Part shown: positions 45,850 to 52,616 of the stretch, one piece after another | How positions within the stretch are numbered: the first letter of the stretch is position 1 | Layout of the letters: each line of letters starts with the position of its first letter | Notes under the pieces: model-generated | What the model was told of the DNA's origin: nothing | What the model saw: the letters and a program-made list of their open reading frames with translations, nothing else | Database searches by the model: none | From: Lactiplantibacillus modestisalitolerans | Lineage (GTDB): Bacteria; Bacillota; Bacilli; Lactobacillales; Lactobacillaceae | NCBI RefSeq assembly: GCF_005405425.1 | Contig: NZ_BJEA01000004.1 | Span: 168,418-232,417, forward strand | Reading direction: 5' to 3' | DNA: 64,000 nt | Made by a program: the position numbers and the translations under genes

Positions 45850-46133
45850 TGATGGAATTAATCCAATTTATTAACGGTACCACGATTGCGGCAATCGCAG
45901 TTGTGACGTTTGTGGTAGTATGGGCTATCAAGCAAACGAAGGTTAACAATCGGTACCTGCCAATGCTGGCAATTGGTATTGGGGCGGTTATTGGCGTCTT
46001 TATTGGTGTAGCGAATGGCGATATTAAGTGGGTAGCTGGTTTAGTTGATGGTGTGATTGCTGGCGCGGTTAGTGTAGGTGGCAATGAGTTAGCTAAATCG
46101 CTTGCCACCATGTTTAATGGAGGTGCAAAATAA
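45849..46133 (+). CDS. Holin
   Basis: 94 residues with hydrophobic segments at about 10-27, 37-55 and 62-82 and a lysine-bearing end; size and position immediately before the endolysin identify it as the holin, perhaps of the A118 type. Overlaps the endolysin by one base. Confidence 0.8.
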   Translation: MMELIQFINGTTIAAIAVVTFVVVWAIKQTKVNNRYLPMLAIGIGAVIGVFIGVANGDIKWVAGLVDGVIAGAVSVGGNELAKSLATMFNGGAK

Positions 46134-47191
46134 TGAGCTTAAATGGATTTGATGTAGCCAGTTATCAGGCTGGTATGAATGTGGGAAAAGTTACAGGCGA
46201 CTTTGTGTTGGTGAAAGCAACCGAGGGTATTGATTATACTAACCCAGAATTTAATGGACACGTAAAGCAGACTTTGTCAGCAGGCAAGAAGCTAGGCGTG
46301 TACCACTTTATTCGAAACGACTCGGATATTAAGCAGCAGGCTGATTATTTCTTAACGGTTGTTAAGCCATATATCGGTAAAGCAATGCTGGTTCTTGATT
46401 TTGAAAACACGACAGGTTCAACCATTCAAAACCAAACAGGCGTCGGCTTAGCGAAGCAATGGTTAGATTACGTTTATCAACAGACTGGTGTCCGATCAGT
46501 GCTTTATACGGGGGTTAGCTGTGAGAACTCATTGGATTGGTCATCCGTGGTCAAGGCCAACTATGGGTTATGGATTGCTCAGTATAACAACTACAACGTT
46601 GTGAATGGCTATCAACCACGAGACTTATATGGTAGCTTGAAGAACTGGAAGACAGCGGTAATGTTCCAATATACTAGTACTGGACGGTTACCGGGCTGGA
46701 ATGGCAACCTTGACTTTGATGTGTTTTACGGTGACAAGTCCGCCTGGGATAAGTATGCTAAGGCAACTAAATCAAGTAAGCCCGTCTCAAAGTCTAAGCC
46801 GGCGGGACCTAAGTGGGTCAAGGAAACTAAGACTTACACACTTAAGACGGCTGTCAAGCTTCATACAGGTGCTTCTACAGGCGCTAGCGTGATTGCAGTG
46901 TTACCGGCAGGCTCAACAATTAAGACTGACCAAGCCATTATTCAGGGCGGATATCGGTGGGCACGTCAACCACGATCGGGTGGCTATGCTTACATGGCAA
47001 CCGGTCCGAAGTCGAATACTCTGGCCTATGTAAAAAGTAGTGTCGCTAAGGTGTACTACAAGGTCAAGTCGGGTGATTCATGGTGGGTAATCGCTCAACG
47101 CTACCACACAACCATCGCTAATCTCACCAAGCTAAACGGGGCGACGATTGATACCGTGATTCACCCGGGCGACAAAATCAGAATCAAGTAA
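46133..47191 (+). CDS. GH25 endolysin with SH3 and LysM cell-wall binding domains
   Basis: 352 residues. The catalytic GH25 muramidase domain (about 3-205; FDVASYQAGM, LVKATEGIDYTNP, LVLDFENT, LWIAQYN) is followed by a Lys/Pro linker, an SH3-type domain (about 235-300) and a C-terminal LysM repeat (YYKVKSGDSWWVIAQRYHT to the end). It hydrolyses peptidoglycan at lysis. No signal peptide, so it needs the holin. A strong terminator follows. Confidence 0.94.
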   Translation: MSLNGFDVASYQAGMNVGKVTGDFVLVKATEGIDYTNPEFNGHVKQTLSAGKKLGVYHFIRNDSDIKQQADYFLTVVKPYIGKAMLVLDFENTTGSTIQNQTGVGLAKQWLDYVYQQTGVRSVLYTGVSCENSLDWSSVVKANYGLWIAQYNNYNVVNGYQPRDLYGSLKNWKTAVMFQYTSTGRLPGWNGNLDFDVFYGDKSAWDKYAKATKSSKPVSKSKPAGPKWVKETKTYTLKTAVKLHTGASTGASVIAVLPAGSTIKTDQAIIQGGYRWARQPRSGGYAYMATGPKSNTLAYVKSSVAKVYYKVKSGDSWWVIAQRYHTTIANLTKLNGATIDTVIHPGDKIRIK

Positions 47192-47197
47192 TTTTTT

Positions 47198-47236
47198 ACC
47201 CACACTGGCTTAGCGGCTGGTGTGGGTTATTTTTTT
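47198..47236 (+). terminator. Terminator of the late operon
   Basis: ACCCACAC/GTGTGGGT stem with an inner GGC/GCT part, followed by TTATTTTTTT. It isolates the lysis genes from the cargo cassette. Confidence 0.9.
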
Positions 47237-47258
47237 GTATAAAAATTTTTATTGATGG

Positions 47259-47287
47259 TTGAAACCGATATCATAGTACGGTACGAT
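47259..47287 (+). promoter_or_regulatory. Promoter of the mini-CRISPR transcript
   Basis: TTGAAA (47259-47264), 17 bases, TACGAT (47282-47287). The start point should be near 47293-47295, that is at the first base of repeat 1. Confidence 0.65.
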
Positions 47288-47293
47288 AAAAGC

Positions 47294-47383
47294 GTATTCC
47301 CGGCGTATGCCGGGGTGACCCAATTACTGTTGTGTTAAAAATTGGGAAATTTATAATTTTCCCCACGTATGTGGGGGTGACGC
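47294..47383 (+). CRISPR. Mini-CRISPR: two type I-E-like repeats and one 34-nt spacer
   Basis: Repeat 1 at 47294-47321 and repeat 2 at 47356-47383, each 28 bases with a 6-bp stem around a GTAT loop: CCCGGC-GTAT-GCCGGG and CCCCAC-GTAT-GTGGGG. The stems differ at two base pairs but remain fully paired (compensatory changes). Both keep TTCCC before and GTGAC after the stem, the layout of I-E repeats of lactobacilli. The spacer (47322-47355) is 7 G/C of 34. No cas1, cas2 or adaptation leader is seen. Confidence 0.75.
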
Positions 47384-47404
47384 CCTTTATCGGGCGTCTT
47401 TTTT
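47379..47404 (+). terminator. Terminator of the mini-CRISPR transcript
   Basis: GACGCCC/GGGCGTC stem, loop TTTATC, followed by TTTTTT. Its first five bases are also the end of repeat 2, so repeat and terminator are fused. Confidence 0.85.
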
Positions 47405-47426
47405 ATTTATAGACAAAACATTTTTA

Positions 47427-47474
47427 AATTTGTGTACAAATTGTGTTGATATATATAGTCAATCGTGGTATATT
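47427..47474 (+). promoter_or_regulatory. Operator palindrome and promoter of the HTH-cas8e operon
   Basis: The 16-bp palindrome AATTTGTGTACAAATT (47427-47442) lies just before TTGATA (47446-47451), 17 bases, TATATT (47469-47474). It is a good candidate for autorepression by the HTH protein encoded next. Confidence 0.7.
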
Positions 47475-47508
47475 ATAAGTGTAGAAAGAAAGCGGGAGGA
47501 AATAAAAG

Positions 47509-48087
47509 ATGGAAAAATTATTAGACACATACTTAAGCAAAATGAATTTGAATCGCAACCGGGTAAGCGTGGTTAGCGGTGTACAGGCAACCACCTTACA
47601 GCGAGCAAACGATAAAGACGCATTTTCAATCAACTCAAAAGTGCTTTGGGCGTTGAGCCTAGCAACTGGCAAGACTGCCGGACAAGTTTTAGATGATCTA
47701 GTTAAAATCGAGGAGGAAAACAACATGACTACTGATGAAATTATTTTAACCTTAACCCACAGCTTCAAAGCCTTAGGCCAGACCATTGATTTTGACACCG
47801 AAAACATGGGCTACGACCAAGTGATTATCACGGTTGATGTACCAAACATTGACGACGAATCGGTTCGCATTGGCATCAACCTTTTACCAGATACTAAGAT
47901 GACCAAGGCAGAGTTGATTAGCGGCGTGGCTGACGCTTTACGCGATTACGACCATGAAGACGACGGCGAATTTTACCCGACTAACCATGAGGAAGACCTA
48001 CAACCAGAAATGTTTGTACCAGAGTATCAAGCGATTGCTAAAGACAGTGTCGAATTTTTAGATGATTTGGGCCGCAAGTTGGTCTAA
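47509..48087 (+). CDS. AcrIIA1-NTD-like HTH protein fused to an acidic domain (candidate anti-CRISPR/Aca)
   Basis: 192 residues. The first ~70 (LLDTYLSKMNLNRNRVSVVS, TTLQRANDK, LWALSLATGKTAGQVLDDL, IEEEN) follow the pattern of the N-terminal autorepressor domain of Listeria AcrIIA1 as I remember it. The rest (73-192) is acidic with no recognised family. An in-frame ATG at 47725 has its own GAGGAGG seven bases upstream, so the C-terminal domain may also be made alone. It is co-transcribed with the solo cas8e. Confidence 0.65.
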   Translation: MEKLLDTYLSKMNLNRNRVSVVSGVQATTLQRANDKDAFSINSKVLWALSLATGKTAGQVLDDLVKIEEENNMTTDEIILTLTHSFKALGQTIDFDTENMGYDQVIITVDVPNIDDESVRIGINLLPDTKMTKAELISGVADALRDYDHEDDGEFYPTNHEEDLQPEMFVPEYQAIAKDSVEFLDDLGRKLV

Positions 48088-48101
48088 TGGGGGAGATAAA
48101 A

Positions 48102-49661
48102 ATGAAAAGAAGTTTTAATTTAGTGACGGAACCGTGGCTTGAAGCTTTTGACGTAAAGACGATGAAGCAGGAGACAGTATCACTTGAAGGTTTGTTTGCT
48201 AACGCGGCCAGATACAGGCTGGCGGGCGATATGGCAACGCAAGATTTTGCGATGCTACGGCTACTGCTGGCAATCCTGCATACTGCTTTAGATACCCATC
48301 GCATGAGCTATGAAGATTGGCGCGATATCTATGAAGGTAAAGTGTTTCCGGAAGCCGTTAATGATTACTTATCAGCTAACATCGACCGCTTCGATTTCTT
48401 CGGCGAACGCCCGTTCTATCAAGTAACCGCCGCCGAGTATGACAAGCTGGTGCCAGCTAAAAAGCGGATTGAGTCGGGTTCCGGAAAGGTTGCCGTGCGC
48501 CAGATTGACCGCACCATCAGTGAATCAGGGAACAGTGTGGATCTTTTCTCCCCGCGTTCAAAGGAACACAAGGACGAGTTACCGCTGCCTAGCCTGATTC
48601 GCTGGATTATTACTTACCAAGGCTATTCTGGCACGACCGACAAGACCAAAATTACAATGGACGAAAAATTTGCGGCTAACATGGGTTGGTTGTACCAGAT
48701 AAAGCCAACCTTCATCGAGGGCGAAAACCTGTTTGAAACCTTGATGCTGAACCTTGTATTGGGCGACGCGGGGGAGGAAACACCCGTTTGGTCTTATGAC
48801 ACGGCAAGCGCGTATATCAAGCAACGTCGCAAGCGTGAGGTTCCGGATAACTTAGCCGCACTGTACACGACTGGTACCCGTATCTTACACATCGAGTGGG
48901 GCAACGATGGCAAGCCAACCATCTTTAGTGCTAGCATCCCAATGTTTGGCAGTCTAAATGCCCTTATCGAGCCGATGACCTTCTGGCGGTATAGCAAGCG
49001 GTTCAATGCTATGGTACCGAAGATACAGACTAAAGAGACACTCAACCGGCCGCTCATACTAAGCCTAGATGAAGCCCTGATAGGCAAGGCCGATACCGAA
49101 GTACCGAGCCCGGGGGTAATTCAAAATCTGCAAAAGATTTATGAGTTAGGTGTGCTTAAAGGCAAGACCGTGCAGTTAACGACCATGGCACTAGTCAGTG
49201 ACGGTAACGTCATGTCAAGAAGGCCGGTTGCTGAGTATCGCGACGACATCACCTTAGACCCAGCCGTTGCTTTTGACGAAGAAGGTCAAAAGATGGTTTG
49301 CGAAGCTGCCAAAGTAGCCCGCTATGCTGTGGTTAAGTATCGTACTTTTATCGCCAATGTCGCAAAAGTCCGAAACACGAATTCACAGGCTTTAGCTGGT
49401 GAGGCCGACAAAGCGGGAATAGTTGCCAAAGCGGTACTATCAAGCTGGCTCGCCGGGGTATCGCCTGATGATGATTATGAAGCCGATTTTAACGGTTTAA
49501 AAAAAGAATTGACCGATAGCATAAAAGAGCTTGCTGAAGAGTTTTGCCGCCATGCCTCGGCAAGAGATATAACCGGCAGAGAAATTGATGGCAAACGAGT
49601 AAGCATTTTTACCGCCCGTCGTGAGTTATACAAGGATCTAGCCCAAACAAGCGCCCGCTAA
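48102..49661 (+). CDS. Solo Cas8e/Cse1-like protein (type I-E Cascade large subunit)
   Basis: 519 residues, full length for Cse1. Recognised by its N-terminus FNLVTEPWL, the DFFGERPFYQV stretch (about 99-109), the loop region GKVAVRQIDRTISESGNS (about 128-145), the following SLIRWIITYQGYSGTTDKTK (about 165-184) and the helical C-terminal bundle ending TARRELYKDL. In Cascade this subunit recognises the PAM and recruits Cas3. No cas3, cse2, cas7, cas5, cas6e, cas1 or cas2 is in the window. The ATG at 48102 follows GGGGGAG. It is 15 bases behind the HTH gene. Confidence 0.85.
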   Translation: MKRSFNLVTEPWLEAFDVKTMKQETVSLEGLFANAARYRLAGDMATQDFAMLRLLLAILHTALDTHRMSYEDWRDIYEGKVFPEAVNDYLSANIDRFDFFGERPFYQVTAAEYDKLVPAKKRIESGSGKVAVRQIDRTISESGNSVDLFSPRSKEHKDELPLPSLIRWIITYQGYSGTTDKTKITMDEKFAANMGWLYQIKPTFIEGENLFETLMLNLVLGDAGEETPVWSYDTASAYIKQRRKREVPDNLAALYTTGTRILHIEWGNDGKPTIFSASIPMFGSLNALIEPMTFWRYSKRFNAMVPKIQTKETLNRPLILSLDEALIGKADTEVPSPGVIQNLQKIYELGVLKGKTVQLTTMALVSDGNVMSRRPVAEYRDDITLDPAVAFDEEGQKMVCEAAKVARYAVVKYRTFIANVAKVRNTNSQALAGEADKAGIVAKAVLSSWLAGVSPDDDYEADFNGLKKELTDSIKELAEEFCRHASARDITGREIDGKRVSIFTARRELYKDLAQTSAR

Positions 49662-49664
49662 ATC

Positions 49665-49708
49665 AAAATTGCCGTAATCCTCGATACAAAAGGGATTACG
49701 GCAATTTT
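49665..49708 (+). terminator. Terminator after cas8e
   Basis: AAAATTGCCGTAATCC and its complement GGATTACGGCAATTTT, 16 bp, around a 12-base loop. It shields comGC from the cassette. Confidence 0.9.
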
Positions 49709-49723
49709 ATTCATCGATTATAT

Positions 49724-49754
49724 GAGTTTTAGAGACACTGATTGAGATGGTCGT
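49724..49754 (+). other. attR
   Basis: Phage half-site GAGTTTTAGAGACACTGATT, GA core (49744-49745), host half-site GATGGTCGT. The phage encodes its own version of the comGC codons next to the core. Confidence 0.85.
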
Positions 49755-50055
49755 CGTGTTGCTAATCATTTCGGTCCTAATGCTGATTGTCATGCCCAAC
49801 TTATCGAATAATCGACAGGTGGCAAACCATAAATCCGACGAAGCGCTCGCCCGGGTGATTAAGGGCCAGGCCGAATTGTACGAGTTGGATAAGGGGGAAA
49901 CGTTAAAGGGTGGCGACGATCAGGAAAAAATCGCGAACCTGGTAAACGCCGGCTACTTGACGGCTGATCAGCAGAAGGCGGCGCAAAAAAACAGGCTCGT
50001 AATTAAGTGGCCGGATGGTGCGGCGCAACAGAACGTAGCCAATGCGTCGGCATAG
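49745..50055 (+). pseudogene. comGC: comGC 3' fragment
   Basis: Continuation of the pseudopilin: hydrophobic helix MVVVLLIISVLMLIVMPNLS and a soluble domain to ...NVANASA. Without the 5' part there is no prepilin peptidase site and no evident ribosome binding site, so this copy is silent in the lysogen. It overlaps comGD by 14 bases. Confidence 0.93.
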
Positions 50056-50473
50056 CGGGATGGTGACCCTGGTTGAAACAATCGTTGCGCTGGGCTTAAT
50101 CAGTACGGTGCTTTTGATTACTAATATACGCATTTCCCCCGCACCGGCTATGTCCGAAGCTCAATTTTGGCACCAATTTCGAGCAATGTGGGAGCGCCGG
50201 GTATTAATTGCGGCGATGGGGCAGTCACAGGAGGTCGAGTTTACGCCCACCCGGGTCATCTTTCGGGCGAATGATCACCGAACCCCCGCTACGGAAACGT
50301 TATACTGGCCAGCTAATTTAAAGCCCAAGATAAAGCAGCAACCACCAACGATTGTTAAATTGGGGCGAAATGGACATAGTCGGCCGTTTCGACTAAATAT
50401 AAAAAAGCAGTCCGTTAATGAATGGCACCATTTGACTGTTTTGATGGGATGGGGGGCTTACCGCTATGTGTAA
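50042..50473 (+). CDS. comGD: Competence pseudopilin ComGD
   Basis: 143 residues with a prepilin-like N-terminus (GMVTLVETIVALGLISTVLL, the glycine-leading processing site just before). Minor pseudopilin of the DNA-uptake machine. Overlaps comGC and comGE by a few bases, as usual in this operon. Confidence 0.85.
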   Translation: MRRHSGMVTLVETIVALGLISTVLLITNIRISPAPAMSEAQFWHQFRAMWERRVLIAAMGQSQEVEFTPTRVIFRANDHRTPATETLYWPANLKPKIKQQPPTIVKLGRNGHSRPFRLNIKKQSVNEWHHLTVLMGWGAYRYV

Positions 50474-50672
50474 AAGTCAGCGTCATCACGGGTTTGTGCT
50501 AATGGAAAGCTTAGTTGCGCTGAGTTTATTGTGCACCGGGTTATTCGGTGTGGAGGGCCTTGAAATATTAATGGTCCGTAGTGAACGACGAACTGTTCGA
50601 AAAATTGTCCAAAAACGCACCCAGTATGAACAGCATCGCTTACGAATGCTGACTGGTCAAGCCGATGGTTAG
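50466..50672 (+). CDS. comGE: Competence pseudopilin ComGE
   Basis: 68 residues, shorter than in Bacillus. Prepilin-like start (HGFVLMESLVALSLLCTGLFG), then a basic helix. Identified by order within the comG operon. Confidence 0.8.
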   Translation: MCKSQRHHGFVLMESLVALSLLCTGLFGVEGLEILMVRSERRTVRKIVQKRTQYEQHRLRMLTGQADG

Positions 50673-51117
50673 GCGCCCGGGATTTACGATTATTGAGGTG
50701 CTCTTAGCCTTGTTGGTGAGCCTGGTAGTTTTGAGCTTGCTCCACGAAGGCCAGTGGCTCATGAAGCGAAATGAGCGACAAACCATTCCTGCAGTTGAGT
50801 GGTACTTAGCGTTACGAGAAATTGAAAATCCGGATCACCATTTTACGTATAGTTACGAGAAGCAACGGGGAGACGAGGCTACAAAGGATCTTGACCCGCA
50901 TATTCGATTGACGAACACGTTGACAAAAGAGAAATATTGGTTGGTGGATTATAACGGCAATTTGAGTCTGGTCAGTGGTAGTCGTGCTGCAGTGGTGTTA
51001 ATTGATCATATTTATGGCTTTAGTGCCAAATCAGATGGTAGCATCGGTATGTCAACACACGATGGTCAGAATTTTAAAGCCCGGCTACTGCTTCCCCGGA
51101 CCAAGGAGGGCACATAA
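50665..51117 (+). CDS. comGF: Competence pseudopilin-like ComGF
   Basis: 150 residues; PGFTIIEVLLALLVSLVVLS is a typical type IV pilin start, and the soluble part with HIRLTNT fits ComGF. Overlaps comGE by 8 bases. Confidence 0.85.
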   Translation: MVRRPGFTIIEVLLALLVSLVVLSLLHEGQWLMKRNERQTIPAVEWYLALREIENPDHHFTYSYEKQRGDEATKDLDPHIRLTNTLTKEKYWLVDYNGNLSLVSGSRAAVVLIDHIYGFSAKSDGSIGMSTHDGQNFKARLLLPRTKEGT

Positions 51118-51431
51118 TGCGCCGGCGCAGGGGGAGTCTGCTCATCTCCGTGGTTAGCTTTTTGCTGATTGCCGGGGCGTTTGAGACGACCCGCTACCAA
51201 CGGTTTCAAGAACGTCAAGAATTATACCAGTTGATTTTAAAGTCGTACGATAATCCGTACCCGGCTTACCAACCACCGGCCCCTAAAAAGCCGAGTCGTC
51301 CGCACCGGCCGGCGAACCAATCACAACCGGCAGCGAATGGTCTAGAAGCAGGAACGATGCCGCCATCAGGTGCCCAACAGACGACGCCACCGCCACCAAC
51401 CACGGCTAGTCAGCAAGCCGAGTCATCCTAG
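51117..51431 (+). CDS. comGG: ComGG-like protein with Pro/Gln-rich tail
   Basis: 104 residues: basic N-terminus, hydrophobic segment (SLLISVVSFLLIAGAFE) and a tail of Pro, Gln, Ala and Ser from about residue 55. Last gene of the comG operon. The tail is unlike known ComGG proteins that I recall and may span the wall. Confidence 0.65.
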   Translation: MRRRRGSLLISVVSFLLIAGAFETTRYQRFQERQELYQLILKSYDNPYPAYQPPAPKKPSRPHRPANQSQPAANGLEAGTMPPSGAQQTTPPPPTTASQQAESS

Positions 51432-51527
51432 CTGGACTACGGTGCAAGTGCCCCGGATCGTAACGCGTACCTTCACCAGTATTAGCATCCTAAACCGCGT
51501 GCGCGCATTGGCGCGGCGGGTCGAAAC

Positions 51528-51556
51528 TTGAACTTACTTGCTAAAATCGGTAAGAT
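51528..51556 (+). promoter_or_regulatory. Promoter of the ytxK-ackA transcript
   Basis: TTGAAC, 17 bases, TAAGAT, about 30 bases before the methyltransferase start. Confidence 0.65.
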
Positions 51557-51584
51557 ATAGCAGGATTCAAGAAATTTCGAAGGG

Positions 51585-52604
51585 GTGAGCATTCTGGCAC
51601 AAACAGAAACTGAGGCGTTCTTTCACGTCTTAGATCAATCAGTAACCATACTAATGAAACAATTATCCGTTTCCTACGTCGATGCGTTGATTGAAACTGG
51701 GGATAACCTCCTTAGTCAAGCGGTCCACGTCGAAAATGGTCAGCCGGATCAAGCAGCGGTTGCAAGCTTACAGAAGCTGTATCAGCAGGTGAACGTGCAA
51801 CAGACGGATGCTGAAACAATTCGGCGGGCGTTGCAGTTAGCGCTCCTGAAGGCCATCCATAACGACCGCGTCGACCCGAACCATCAAATGACGCCGGACT
51901 CGATTGGGTTGTTAACGGCGTATTTAGTTGCTAAGCTGGTTGGCCCTGATCAACCGCTCTCGATTTTAGACGTGGCGGTTGGAACGGGTAATTTACTGAC
52001 AACCGTCATCAATCAGTTGCAACCAACCCGCAAGCAAGCGCTCAAGGGTTACGGCGTTGATAACGATGATAATCAACTGGCGATTGCCGCGATGAGCATG
52101 GATTTACAGCGGTCCGCGGTTGAGCTGTTTCATCAAGATGCAATTGATCCGTTGTTGATGCCCAAAACGACGATTGCCATTGGCGATTTGCCGGTTGGCT
52201 ACTATCCGTTGGACGAACGGGTGACCCAGTTTCAAACGCGGGCGACCAACGGCCATTCCTACGTGCACCATCTGATGATGGAACAGGCAATGCACCACTT
52301 GCAGCCTGGCGGGTGGGGTGTTTTCTTAGTCCCAACCACGATTTTTAAATCCCAAGAGGCGCAGGGGCTCTTGAAATGGATGAGTTCGGCAGCTTATCTT
52401 CAAGGACTCTTAAACTTGCCCGCTAACCTATTTTTAGATGCAAAGTCGCAGAAATCAATCGTTGTCCTGCAAAAACGGGGTGCTAAAGCGCGTCAGGCCG
52501 GAAAAGTCCTGTTAGGTGAATTTCCGTCGTTTGAAGACACGCAGGCCTTTGAAGCCTTTACCGCCCAGATTGATGCGTGGGTTAGCCAGAATATTAGTCG
52601 TTAG
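51585..52604 (+). CDS. YtxK-like class I SAM-dependent methyltransferase
   Basis: 339 residues. The SAM-binding motif is LDVAVGTGNLL (about 126-136) and the later GDLPVGYYP resembles the NPPY catalytic motif of N6-adenine methyltransferases. As in Bacillus ytxK, it lies just before ackA after the comG operon. Target unknown. The GTG at 51585 overlaps the ribosome binding site region, so the precise start is uncertain. Confidence 0.8.
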   Translation: MSILAQTETEAFFHVLDQSVTILMKQLSVSYVDALIETGDNLLSQAVHVENGQPDQAAVASLQKLYQQVNVQQTDAETIRRALQLALLKAIHNDRVDPNHQMTPDSIGLLTAYLVAKLVGPDQPLSILDVAVGTGNLLTTVINQLQPTRKQALKGYGVDNDDNQLAIAAMSMDLQRSAVELFHQDAIDPLLMPKTTIAIGDLPVGYYPLDERVTQFQTRATNGHSYVHHLMMEQAMHHLQPGGWGVFLVPTTIFKSQEAQGLLKWMSSAAYLQGLLNLPANLFLDAKSQKSIVVLQKRGAKARQAGKVLLGEFPSFEDTQAFEAFTAQIDAWVSQNISR

Positions 52605-52616
52605 GAGCTTGGCATA

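Noticed and set aside
47294..47404. Repeats seen merely as two terminator hairpins
   Set aside because: Neither 28-base repeat is followed by its own T-run, their flanks match each other and the I-E repeat layout, and a separate terminator follows.
47229..49708. A complete type I-E CRISPR-Cas system carried by the phage
   Set aside because: No cas3, cse2, cas7, cas5, cas6e, cas1 or cas2 is present, and the array has a single spacer.
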